A DNA stretch of 64,000 nucleotides from Nageia nagi. Lineage: Eukaryota; Pinophyta. A program made the translations under genes and the position numbers. Positions 45,450 to 57,600 of the stretch are shown piece by piece. The notes under the pieces were generated by a model. It did not search any database, was not told the origin of the DNA, and saw only the letters and a program-made list of their open reading frames with translations. Numbering within the stretch: the first letter of the stretch is position 1; each line of letters starts with the position of its first letter. Location of the stretch: NCBI GenBank assembly GCA_050084985.1, contig JBITNC010000001.1, forward strand, positions 93,248,001 through 93,312,000, in the 5' to 3' direction.

Positions 45450-46830
45450 TCAAGAAATTACCATGCTTCTAGAATAAAATTCTTTAGGGCCTTTTTCATA
45501 AAACCAAATTTGTGTGTATCTTGCAATCATTGCATACCATAAAATTATGTTCACATCATGTATATTATCAAAAAATTCTTGGGTCTTGTGTATTATTTCA
45601 CATTTTACATACATCTCTATTAGGGCATTCAAAATCATAACATTTGATTTACAAGCACCAAACAAATACATGTACACACCTAGTTCAATGTTTATAGGTA
45701 TTTTGGTAGTGAAGTTGAAATCTCCCTCATGATAGCTTGCATGACCAAAAAGGTCAATAATGCATGTATGAGAATTCATCCCAAGAATAATGCATAAATT
45801 CTCTTATGCTGTAAGGGTTCTTGCATACATGTCTATCAGGGCATTCAAAACCATAACATTCAATTTATAAGCACTAAGTAGAAACATTCGCATACCCAAA
45901 TTCAAGTTTTATGGGTATTATTTATAGCCATCATGCATTGCAATTGTATTTCTGGATGCAAGTAGAATACATATAAAGGTTATGATATCATGGTTAGTTC
46001 CCAAGTGCTTCATCAGATCAAAGAGTTTAAGGACATCTTCGTTATAGCCAAGAATTATGTATCGTCCAATAATTGTAGTGTATATAACTATATTTGCAAC
46101 ATATATCTTATAAAATAATTCCTAGTCCTTGTGTATTCATAGATTTTGCATACATGTATATTAGGGTATTCATAAACATAACATTTTTCATACATATTGT
46201 CTATCATGGCACATGGTGAAAGAATTCTGGTAAAGGTAAAAGTTTGATTTTAGGCCTAACAATTGCATTTGCTAAAAATTTTGTAGGGAGTTTTCAAAAA
46301 AATAATTTTGTTCATATATCATGATCATTGTAGTTCATGAAACTATATATGCATCATGCATCTTGTCAAATAGTTCTCAAAACTTGTGTATTAGTGTACA
46401 TTTTGCATACATGTATATAAAGGCTTTCATAATTATAACTTTGATGAAAAATAATTTTAAACTACTCTTTGATGGATATTTATACCTTCTTCTATACCTC
46501 CCATGGTGGCACAATATGATGTCAATAATTAACTACATTTTCTATTTACCTATAAATATTTATTAATAATACTTTTTGGAAAACTTAAATGAAACTATGA
46601 TTTTAGCAATCATCCACTAGACTTTCATGGGAACATGCAAGTAGAATGCATATAATGGAGATGTTAAGGTTGTTTCCTAAGTGCTTTATAAGATCAAGGA
46701 GTTTAAGGGCATTATTATTTTATCCATGAACTACATATTCTCCAATCATTGCATTCCATGAAATTGTGTCTACAACATCCATCTTGTCAAACAAGGAAAT
46801 CGAGTAATCCTACAAGTTCTAGATTAAATA
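45450..46830 (-). pseudogene. Several PPR-protein fragments in minus orientation
   Basis: Going 5' to 3' on the minus strand: 46800-46580 (LFDKMDVVDTISWNAMIGEY, then LACSHESLVDD); 46440-46310 (KAFIYMYAKCT ... LFDKMHDAYIVS); 46190-45800 (LFDLMKHLGTN, NVMVLNALIDMYA); 45779-45450 (NALIEMYVKC, FDNIHDVNIILWYAMIARY, preceded by an E-motif-like CIIDLFGHASY and LGVYMYLFGACKSN). The pieces repeat the same part of a PLS-type PPR gene and are separated by noncoding DNA, so they are degraded duplicates of one source and not one gene. They face the plus-strand fragment at 44288-44775. Confidence 0.75.
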
Positions 46831-47569
46831 TTTATGTTATACTTCCATCCCATGTTGGTTTGTAATATTGATATGTGCTTATAGTTGTAAATTACCAATT
46901 TGATAAGTTTGACATTATTCTTGTCTTAGTTACTTTGAATTCCTACATACGAATTGATTATTGCATAAAATATTTGATGTAACAACATTATACCATTCCA
47001 AATTTAATGAAGAAATGGATCTCCTGACACACCATATTTAGGGTTTGATCTTCTTATTTGATGAAAAGGTTTTTATAATTATATGTGGTGAAATTTGTTC
47101 ATTTTCTTCATCTAAGATAACATACCATTTTGGTCTTAACCAATATTAATCTCTTTTCACTCATAGGAATTTTATACTAGTTAATATCAAAGTGATGTAT
47201 GACCTTACATTCAAATGATGATGGTGAACAGATTCCACCTCACCTAATTTTGAAAATCTCTCCATTATATGAGAAGAACAAACCATATTAAGTAATGTAT
47301 ATGATAGAAGTCTTAGGATTCCCTCTTACCTCATCTTTTATGGTTATGGTGGGTAAGGATGTTTAGATATTTGCCTATTATGGAGGGTTCAAGTTATCTA
47401 TCATTTTATTTGCATAAAAAACATTGATATTTAGTGAAGGAGTATTGTTGAGAATAAATGCCAAATAATTTATAAATATTTCTTAATTTCTGTTGAAACA
47501 TCTACATCAAAGTTAAATTTTACCTTAATTATCTATGATGTGGACAAGCATAGGGAGATTTTTTATTAA
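46831..47569. other. Region upstream of the CACTA transposase
   Basis: No coding region recognised; presumed 5' part of the transposon. No clear terminal CACTA repeat in it. Confidence 0.4.
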
Positions 47570-47574
47570 ACATC

Positions 47575-50500
47575 ATGGACAAAGCTTGGATAAAAGTACC
47601 TAAAAATAATGAAATATATATTAATGAGGTTGATGAATTCATTGATTTTGCAAGAAAGAATTTAAGGGGCCTTACAAGAGTTATATTTCCATATCAAAGG
47701 TGCCAAAATATGGAAAATGTTGAATTTGAGAAGATTTGTGATCACCAATTTTATAATGGAATTAACAAGACATACAACGAGTTTTTTTGCATGGAGAAAA
47801 ACCATTTAATTTTGACCAATATGCATTAGACATGTGCATCGCCATGGATGAGGGTCCAAATATTGAAGCTGTACAAGATGACATAGTTAGAATGGTAAAT
47901 ATCAATGGCTTAAAGAATAGATAAGAATTACAAGATAATGATGTTGAGTTCTAGTTTGCTCCTGATGATGAATTCTATATCATGGTCAAATATGTCAAAA
48001 AATAACCATTATACCTAGGCTATACAAAGTATAAAAACTATCGATGGTAGCTAAATTATATTATCATAAAGAAAAACATGGTTGGTCAGACAAAAGCTTT
48101 GGTGAACTATTAGAACTATTGAAAGATATACTCCCAATTGATAATACAATTACAAAGTTCCCATATACATGAATAAATTGCTTAATTCATTGGGATTAGA
48201 TTATATAATGATACATGCATGTCCTCAAGAATGTATTTTATTTTAGAAAGAGCATGGAAATAGACAAACTTTCCAAAAATATGATGCTTCTCGAAGGAAA
48301 TTACTTGATTCGAGTTTGGATATGAAAAAAAAAGATTAAGGATCTTATAAAGGGAGTGAGGTATTTTTCCATTACATTGAGGTTGCAAATAATGTTTAGG
48401 TAAGTAATTTTACTATACCATAAGCTTTGTTATGTTTTTTTTTTTCAATATTGTTAGACATGGTTGATGTGAGTTTATTTCTTATTATAACTCTCCAAAT
48501 ATTTCTTAGCAAAAAAGTTTAGATGACACACTAGTTGAATCTTTAACATGAAATAAGATAGATACTTTATGGATGAATTTGGTTTATGATCCATGCAATA
48601 TATGAATGGTAATGGAAAATAATGTGTTCAACCCTTTTGTTGACTTCTGTACTGCTTACAATTTTATGTTGATCATGTATAACCTTTCATCATAAATATC
48701 AATGAAGAGGAATTATTCAATCCTTAGCTTGTTAATACATGGCCCCAAGAAATCAAACAATGATATTTATATTTTTCTACAACTATTGGTTGATGACTTG
48801 CACAAACTATGGACCAAGGGAGTACTAATATATCATGCATTTCACAAAACTACATTCAATATGAGAGCAATAATGATGTGGGCTATTCATGATTTTATTG
48901 CTTATGGAAACTTATCAAGATGGATGACAAAGGGATTTTTAGCATGTCCAATATGCAAGGAGAACACTTATTCAAAATATATTAGTGGTAGTCAAAGGAC
49001 TACTTATATAGGCCATAGGATATTCCTTTGTAATGATAATCTATTTCACCATTAGAAGGCATCTTTCAATGGAAAGCAAGAGTGGGGTAAAGCACCAAAA
49101 TATTTAAGTGGGAAGAAAATATTAAAAAAATATGAGAAATTAAACCAAATTGGGAAAATTTAATTGATTTAAGAAAAAATAAATACAAGAAGAATGGTGA
49201 TAGCACTATAGGATGGAATAATAAATCTATATTCTTCAATCTATCATATTGGGAGGTATGACATGCATTTTCATTTCTATATTTATTGTTATATCTCTCA
49301 ATTTCAAGTAATTTCAATTTGATGTTTCTATCTATGAACAATATATTTTAGTTCATCATAACTTGGATGTGAAGCATATGGAGAAAAATATCCATGAAAT
49401 ACTATTCAAGACATTAGTAGGTATTGAGGTAAAGTCAAAGGATAACAAAAATATTGTGAGGATTTAAGAAATACAAAAATCAAGAAATCATTGTGACAAA
49501 AAATCCATCAAAATAAGATATATCTTCCAATAAAACCCTACAATCTATCAAAGGTTGAGAAGTAAAGGGTTTGCCAAACATTATATGATATGAAAGTACT
49601 TGATGAATTCAGTTCAAATATTAACACATATCTATATGAAATAATCTAAGATCCTTGGTTTTAAATCACATGATTATAATATCCTAATGTATTACCTTAT
49701 TCTAGTAGTGCTATGATATGTTCTTGATAAGATAATGCAAAAAGCCATTTATAAGTTGTGCATGTTCTACAAGGATATATGCACTAAAGTGGTTGATCCT
49801 AAAAAAATAAAGAAATTAGAGGAAGAGGTCATGGAGATTTTATGTTTGTTGGAAAAGTACTTTCCCCCTTATTTTTTGATATCATGGTGTACTTAACTAT
49901 TCACTTGTTGCGAGAGTTATGTCTATGTGGACCTATATAATATTGATGGATGTACCCTTTTGAGAAGTTTTTATGCATTCATTAATTTCATAAACCATCA
50001 TTTTTCTAATTTTTGTATAGATTCTAATCATAATAATATTTTTTTTCATTGCCAAAATTATGAAGATTTGTAAGAGCTATGCAAAGAACCAAGTTAGACC
50101 TAAAGGTTGTATTGCAGAATGCTATATTATCGAGGAATACATTTTTATATACAGAATACATGAGATGTATATAAGTAATTGGTGATCTCCTTGGTTGCAA
50201 AAAGATAGGAAGTGATAAAGAAGAAGAAACTATAGTCGATGGGTGGCCTTTGTCCAATTACAAAGTCTTTAATTTGGACCAAATTTCTCTAGAATAAGCC
50301 CATTGATGTGTTCTCCTTAACGTGGATGATGTTCAACCTTAGGAGTAAGTACATGTTTATTTTTTACTATTATATATGAAAAAATATTATTTAGTTTCAA
50401 TTATGCTTGATAAATTTTGGAGCAAATCAAGAAGCATAAGATGAGTATCATGGAATCCAACCCTCATCTAGAGAGAGATCTATATGGGTTTCCAAAAGAT

Positions 50501-51090
50501 CATATTCAAGCATTCATCCCTTGGTTATAATATTATGTTATTTTTCTCTCTTGGATATAATCATCATGTAATGTATGAAATCATATTCAAACTATTTTTA
50601 TTTGTTTCATTTTCATGGATATGGAAAGCAACATAATGATGATGCCTTTGACATAATAAGATGGTTGACACATGGTTTGACTCAACATGCAATTAAAATT
50701 TCAAGCTATTTGATTAATAGTTATAGATTTCATACCAAAGACATATATGAAAAAAGAAAAACTCAAAATAATGATGTGTGTGAATGCTACTACTATATAC
50801 AGAGCAAGAGTAAAATACATAAAGTTGATGGATGAAACAATCACATATTATAGTGTTATTAGGGAAATTATTTTATTGAATTACAACTAGTTTCAATACC
50901 CTTTATGCAAATGTGACTGAGTGAATATTCTTGATAAGAAGGGTGGATGTAAAAATAATAAAATAGGCTACACAATAGTCAACATGAGCATATTACAACT
51001 TGGGATAAATGAGAAGAGGTATCAAATAAGTTTTTAATGTATATTATTCAATTGGAACCAATTGATATGTGGCTCTCATATTTCCTCCAA
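47575..51090 (+). pseudogene. CACTA (En/Spm) transposase gene with introns, decayed
   Basis: Order of parts: transposase-associated domain at 47575-47830 (MDKAWIKVPKNNEIYINEVDEFIDFA); start of Transposase_21 at about 48040-48390 (MIHACPQECILF, then RRKLLDSSLDM); its core in the 117-codon open piece 48702-49055 (LIHGPKKSNNDIYIFLQLLV, AIHDFIAYGNLSRW, KGFLACPICKENT); DUF4218-type end near 49830-50160 (EILCLLEKYFPPYF; RPKGCIAECYI); DUF4216-type end near 50670-51060 (SSYLINSYRFHTKD). Three introns still show GT-AG ends: about 48400-48522, 49256-49351 (SYWE | VHHNLDVKHMEKN) and 50345-50422. Many stops. It would have cut and moved a CACTA DNA transposon. Terminal repeats not found. Confidence 0.85.
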
Positions 51091-51500
51091 GAGGGATCAA
51101 ATACAATAAAGCATATGAGTTAGAATATACTAGTATCTCTGGAGAAACAAATTTTGTTAAACTTGAAATTACACAAGATGATACTAAAGGATATATTTGT
51201 GGGGGTATTGAGGGTACATATTTAGAAGCATGATCTTGTAGCTTGGTTGGAAGCCTAATACATTCATTCATTAAATCATTGCATGTATAGCCTTGAATTC
51301 ATATTTAAATACTAAAATTGTATCCTCCAACTTTTTTAACATGTTTATATGCATTTGCTATTAGTAATACTACTATTTATTGCTTGTTCATTTTTTATTT
51401 TCTTAATAGATGAATATAATTAAATAATAAATTTATTGCTTATTCATTCTTTATTTTTACAATAGATGAATATAATTAAATAGTAATGTTATTGCACATT
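51091..51500. other. Region after the CACTA transposase, no gene
   Basis: A/T-rich with direct repeats of TGAATATAATTAAATA followed by TTATTGC-TTCATTC near 51410-51510. Confidence 0.45.
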
Positions 51501-51504
51501 CATT

Positions 51505-53335
51505 CTATATTTATATCATTTCATATCATATGGTGTACTTGGATCATTTTATATCATATGATGCAATTACATCATTTTATATCATTTTAAGACTAATTTT
51601 TGATACTTAAAATTTTTTTTAGGTTGGATAGTTGATTTCCTTTTTGAAGTTAGTTTTTGGGTATGTGAGTTTTAAAAAGCTAGCATATTAAACTCCAAAT
51701 TGTGATATCAAGCACTTAATTTGGTTCAATAGTGGTCTAATTGTAAAAGCATAAAAAAGGCACTTTGTTACTTTTTGATAGGTTTATTACAATAATCATC
51801 AACTTTTGGGACCATTTTTGGACATGAAGATTATTGAATATAAATGGAACATGAATATAAAGATAAGTAAAATAAGATTCAAATATGATTTACAATCATG
51901 TTCTACTTTTGATTGATTTTTGACACTTCAAAAAAATTCTAGGTTGGACAATTCTTCTCCAAGACAATTTTGATCATTTAGTATATTAAGAAAATTTCAT
52001 GTTTTTGAATCATTATGCATGAATGTGTAAACTTCTTGGTCATGTAGGATATCTTAAGGAAGCTTTGAAAACCACAACATTTGATTTAGAAAGCATCAAG
52101 TAGACACATCCACACACCCATGTAGCACATTTTGAAAAAATAAAATGGAACATCATTTCCTTTTTACATGAAAGCATGTACCATGTCATTATGTAAGACT
52201 TTTTAGAACTTGCATTAATTTGCATCACCAATAGTCACCTCTAGAACATTCTCCATGTTTGAAACATAATTGCCCACTTAAACATAAGTATTTGAAAGTA
52301 GAACATAATATGCATCATATTTAGGATTTAATAGAAAAAGGATTGTACATTTGCATTATTTTAGAACATATTGTGGATGAGACTATCATTTTTGGACTAG
52401 TTTTTGACACTTGGAAATTTTCTAGGCTAGATAATTGCTCTCCTTGTCTAGGCCATTTTTTAGGACTTGTTTTAAGCATATGATTTTTAGAATATGGTAT
52501 ATTAAATTCCAAATTGTGATATCAGATACCTCTACTTCAACAATGGTGTAATTTTAAAAGCATAAAAAATGTAGTTCATTTTTTGATATGTTTATTACAA
52601 TTATCACATCAACTTTTGAGCCTCAATTTTGGACATGAAGATTATGCAATGTAGATGAAATATGAAAACAAAGATAACCATAATAATATTCATATCATAT
52701 GGTACAATTACATCATTTCATATGATATATTTTGTTTAATTCATTTTATATCATGTGGTATAGTTGCATCACTTCAGATCATATGATGTACTTATATTAT
52801 TTCATATCATATATTCTAGTTATATATTTTCATATCATATGATGCATTGTATATTTAGATCATTTCATATAATTTATTAATTTATTTAGATAATTTCATA
52901 TCATATATTCTATTTAGATAATTTCATATCATATGATATAGTTGCATCATTTCAAAACATATGGTGGATGATGCTAGCTTATCACTTTCGGACTATTTTT
53001 TGATACTTGAAACAATTCTAGGTTGGATAATTACTTTCCTTACCCAAGATAGTTTCTAGGCCCCCATTTTGAGATATATTTTGGGTTCCTTTTTTTTTTT
53101 ACTAGCATATGATTTTAGAAATTTGGTATAGTAAACTCCAAATTGTGATATCAGGCACCTCCTTTGGTTCAACATTGGTATAATTGTAAAAGCATAAAAA
53201 ATGTAATTTGTAACTTTTTGATAGGTTTGTTATAATAGTCATGAAGTTTTGGGCCCATTTTCGGACATTAATATTATGAAATATAGATGGTAGATGAACA
53301 AAAAGGTAAGCACAATAAGATTCAAATATTCTCTA
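51505..53335. repeat. Long repeat cluster: three copies of a 310-bp unit plus TCATATCATATG arrays
   Basis: A unit of about 310 bp, marked by TAGGTTGGATA, CTCCAAATTGTGATATCA, GTAAAAGCATAAAAAA and TTTTGGACATGAAGATTATG, starts near 51590, 52395 and 52995, with a half copy at 51905. Between units lie arrays of TTTCATATCATATGATG (51505-51600 and 52690-52970). It resembles subterminal repeats of CACTA elements or a degraded satellite. Confidence 0.75.
52030..52150 (-). pseudogene. PPR-like fragment inside the repeat cluster
   Basis: Plus-strand text CTTTGAAAACCACAACATTT and what follows matches 45610-45670 (CATTCAAAATCATAACATTT), which encodes NVMILNALIEMY on the minus strand. So another copy of the same PPR piece sits to the right of the transposase, in the same orientation as the left cluster. 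Confidence 0.55.
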
Positions 53336-53339
53336 TAAT

Positions 53340-54715
53340 TATTTTCAAATGATCAAGAATACATGTAGGATCAATAATTACATAATTATGGTCAAATGAT
53401 TCAAATATTCATTACAATACTGCTAGAACATATTATAATTTATTTCTAAAAATATTTTTTTGCATCCAAAAAATTCTTCTCTAGTGTTCTAAACATACAT
53501 AAGATGTTAGCTCACACAATATTTTAAAGATTACATATAACTTATGCTTTTCTTTAATTTGAATGATGCAAGATGATAGTAAAGGTATTCTTCAAACTTT
53601 AAATTATGCTTCATGAATTGAGTGTAGTAATAAAGAGACCTAAATGTATCTAACCAAGGTAGGGGGATCTCCAATTTAGGCCTATTAAGGAACCTAAATG
53701 ATCTTGGAGTGAGTTTCCTCACTCCAAAAGGTAATGTAAACCCCTAGCCTCCAATTAATGAAGAAAATGAAATTAGGTATGCATGTTGTACAAAGTGTGT
53801 ATGCCTATATGCTCTTTAGAAAATTTGAATGGTGCAATTAAACAATATAAGTAGATTATTTCAAGTATTTATGAAATTTAAGGACAATTATGTTTCAAAC
53901 CATAAGAGTGCTTTAAACCCTAAGAATGTTAAAGATCATTGTATATTTAATATCCAAAGATACCCACAAGCCTAATAATGTATTTAGACCATAAATGAAT
54001 GCATGTATGGATAAATAATTGAAATTTAATAGATGGAATGAAAATTATAATGGATTTAGCCTAACAACAACACTAAATGCACATAATATTTAGTGGAGGA
54101 TACAAGTGTTGAGAATCCAAAGCTTTTCCATGGTAAGAGTGTCTTAAAACCTATAAAAAACCTTGAATATACAACTATATATGCAATATAATCACAATAA
54201 TGTTACCAAAATGGGTGCAATATGAAGATCATAAGCTTGGTGCACTGTAGTAGGAAATCCTTCAAAAGCTTGGAACCCTTGAATTATCCTTCAAACCCTT
54301 GAGTAATCTTGGAGAAAATTAGGAGCATGATATCATTAATGTACAATAGTAATAATGGTAAGAGAGAGGAATTCTAATTTTGCATTATGTTATATACCTA
54401 TTTTACAACTTAAGTTTAATAGGTCTAGATACCCACTTTTGTACTTTATTTAAGTTTTGAGTTATTTTAGCTCCTTTTGAAATATTTTAGCTCTATAGGA
54501 AATATTTAGCTCTTTAGAATATTTTGTTTTTTAATATTAAGATATTAGAAACTAATCAATATCATGAATTAATCATATCAATGTGATTAACTCATTTCAT
54601 TTAGAAAATGTTATTTTTTGGTGTCTACATTTTGCTCCTATTGGACTAAGTTTTTTGCTAAAAAAGATTTAGTTTGACATATGTAGATAAATATTTGTAT
54701 CATACAATCATTTTG
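53340..54715. other. AT-rich spacer, nothing recognised
   Basis: No coding, LTR or tandem signal I can support. Confidence 0.5.
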
Positions 54716-54739
54716 AATATTTCAAATAATATGAAATTT

Positions 54740-54848
54740 TAAAAATTTGAACAAATATGAATAAAAATTTGAATGTACTTTTCAATAATTCAAATCCTAA
54801 ACAATGTGTTTGTGAAGGAAAAAAGTGTAAAATTTGAACAAATATGAA
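54740..54848. repeat. 86-bp tandem array, first block
   Basis: About 1.3 units of the consensus containing CCTAAACAATGTGTTTGTGA and AGTGTAAAATTTGAACAAAT. The array continues at 56044 and 62320 once the two insertions are removed. Confidence 0.8.
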
Positions 54849-56043
54849 TGATCCAAAATTTGGATCCCTTTGACATTTAGTAATCTCCATTTTAGTGTGT
54901 TCATTATGATCATCTTGTCTTTATCTTTTCAATGCTTCTTTTGGATCATGAATTCGAGTCTATATGTGGAAGATATGGTATTAATTCAGTTTGTGTATTT
55001 TGAAAAAAGAAAATTAAAAGGATTAAAAAAAATAAAAATTCAAATGTTTTGGCGGCCATTGGAGAGGGGACACATTGGACCATGTCGAAGGAGGTAAGGC
55101 ATGCATGGAAGGTTGACCATGTGACTACCACCATGGAGACCACTCAGGAGGTGATGAGGCTTGTGACCACGTGGAGGTGAGTTGGACCATGTAGGAGGAG
55201 TGCATGGAGTCAAACGATGATTGCATGGAGCTTGGTTGACTGTGAGACCATCCACCTACCACCAAGCCACCCTTGAAGACCATCTACCCATGCCAACCAA
55301 ACCATCATGCCACTATCTGATCACCAGCCAAACCACCAGTCAACAGGAGGTTGACTTCTACCTAGCAAGTGCCACATGATGCCACCATAATGCACCTACC
55401 CAATGTTAGGTTTTTTTAATGTATTTTGGTGTTTCAAAGGGTTTTTGGTGATTTTTGATTTGATTAATGTCCTATTATTAGGTTGAGTTAATTATATTAG
55501 CCTGAAACAGTCCAATGAGCATGTTATTTCAATTTTAGAGTTCATTTTGGGGAGATTTTTACAACCATTTGAGCCCAAATTTGACAAGAAGATCAAGGAG
55601 GTTAATGGGTATCTAAAAATAGGTTTTTTTTTATCAAATTTTATAGTTGTAATACTCTCCAATTTTAGTCCCCAAAATTGTATAAAAGGGGAGCAAATTA
55701 GATGTGAGAAAAAAGGAGGATTTCAGGAAAGTTATTTTCAGTTCTTGTTGTGATTTTTAGAGCTATGAGTGTGTTGTGAATGTGAGAGGAGGTTTTGAAG
55801 GACCATGGAGGCCTTGTAAAGTGATTCCACCCATTGATAGTAGAGAGATTTTGAGCTGGATGTAGCCAACACTGGGTGAACTAGGATAAGTTTGCTTGTC
55901 TCTTTCTATGGTGAATGCTTTTCTCTTCTCTATGTTTACAAATTTATTCTTGATTTTCCTTTACAAGCACTTAATTGTTTTAAGTGTGAATTGATCCTAA
56001 GAAAAGGTTAAATTGAAATTTTAATCTTATAGTTTATGGATCA
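54849..56043 (+). repeat. Solo LTR (1195 bp) inserted in the 86-bp array
   Basis: Begins TGATCC and ends GGATCA, a perfect 6-bp inverted terminal repeat with TG...CA ends. It is flanked by the 5-bp duplication ATGAA (54844-54848 and 56044-56048). Removing it and one ATGAA restores the array unit (AAATATGAATAACAATTTGA) without a gap. A TATA box TATAAAAGGG at 55681-55690 gives plus orientation. The middle (55045-55400) is GC-richer with repeated GGACCATGT-type words. No internal region is left, so it arose by LTR-LTR recombination. Confidence 0.85.
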
Positions 56044-56207
56044 ATGAATAACAATTTGAATGTACTATTTGACAATTCTAGCCCTAAACAATATGTTTGT
56101 GAAGGAAAAAAGCATAAAATTTGAATAAATATGGATAACAAATTGAATTTAATTTTCATTAATTTGAACCCTAAATAATGTGTTCATGAAGGAAAAAGTG
56201 TAAAATT
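56044..56207. repeat. 86-bp tandem array, second block
   Basis: Nearly two units, ending in the left copy of the LINE target duplication (AAAAAGTGTAAAATT, 56193-56207). Confidence 0.8.
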
Positions 56208-56429
56208 ATTTGATCTTGCTGAAAAAACTCTATTAAGTTTTTGTCTAGTGCATGAGCTGAACTGTTGGCCTAGGGTTTCACACTGTTTTGGAGCCTATAT
56301 GGGATTTATTTAATTCCTTTGGCTTTGAGGGCCATGTTAGCCACTTCTCACCACCTTGAATGAATTAGATCCCATCCATTCAATAGATTTAACTCATATT
56401 GAAGCTTTTGGAAGGAGCAATGGTGCCTA

Positions 56430-57600
56430 ATGAGGTTCAAAAGTTCATCTTGGAAGTTTACAACAAGGTGATCCATTTGTTATTGATGTTGATATCTCTG
56501 TAGATGACTTTAACAATGCACATGGTTGGTTAAAAAGTCATTCTTTGATAGAATACTTTCTATTATTTGTAGCTAGGTTCAATAATATTGGGCTTTGTAT
56601 GGAGTCAAAGTTGAAGGTATTCAAAACCTCACAAAAGGTTTCTTTCTCATTAATTTTCCCCAGGAAGATCATGCCAAATTTGTATTTGATCATGGTCCAT
56701 TATTTGTCAAAAACTCACTCTTGGTGTTTCAACCTTGGATGCAAGACTTCTCTGTTGATAAAGGAGCTCCATTTGGAAATACTCTTTTGGGTTGAACTCC
56801 CTAGACTCCCAGTTCCTCTTTGGCCCTTCATGAAAATAATTATGGCTCCTTTAGGTACTTTCATTTGTGTCCATCAAACTAAGTTTTATTGAGTTCATCC
56901 CTACAAAAGGGTTTATATCAAAATTGATTTATCCAAAGATCTTAGGGACCATTTGGTTGTTAAACCTTGAAGTAACTCTTATTACCAAAAGTTGGTTTAT
57001 ATGAACCTTCCAAATACCTATTATCATTACCAATATAATGAGAATAAAATTAAGGATTTTCATATTATGGAGGGTAGATTAAAATCCTATAATTAGGCAA
57101 TAATGGCTCCTATAGCCCATGAACCACACCCTACCAAATAGCCTCATACCTTGAACATTGATAATGGCCATAATGATCCCTTAGGGAAATGGATCATAGT
57201 GAACAATAACATAAATTGTAATGCTTGTTAGGGTACCAAGCCTATTGGACCTATTACTCCCTCTCAAGAGAATGATTAGATAACCTTGTATCCTCATTCC
57301 ATTGCTCCTAAGCTACCCTCCACACCTACTGATGCTAGCAATCCTTAGTAAGTTATTTTAGAAGCTAAGTACAATGAAGCTTTAATGCAACCTAGTAGGT
57401 CCTGAAGTACTCCAAGAAGTGGGGCTACTAGCTGATAAGAGAAATATTCTTATAGCAAGTTCATTAACACTAATCATGCAAACTTTCTTACAAACCCTTA
57501 TGCTTCCCTTAGGGAGCTAGGGGATAGAGAGGATTTTGATAATGATATTGGTGACAATGAAGAGCTTAATGGTGATATGAACCTTGAATATCCTCAATGA
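56430..57600 (+). pseudogene. LINE ORF1, DUF4283-type, decayed
   Basis: The DUF4283 region is clear at about 56590-56830: YGVKVEGIQNLTKGFFLINF, FVFDHGPLFVKNSLLVFQPW, then VELPRLPVPLWPF in a shifted frame. The downstream IKIDLSKDLRDHLVV near 56920 fits the usual follow-on. The cysteine knuckle expected next is lost (YHYQYNENKIKDF). ORF1 would bind element RNA. Confidence 0.8.

Noticed and set aside
50575-50835. 86-codon ORF as an independent gene
   Set aside because: Its middle matches the DUF4216-type end of the CACTA transposase, so it is an exon remnant.
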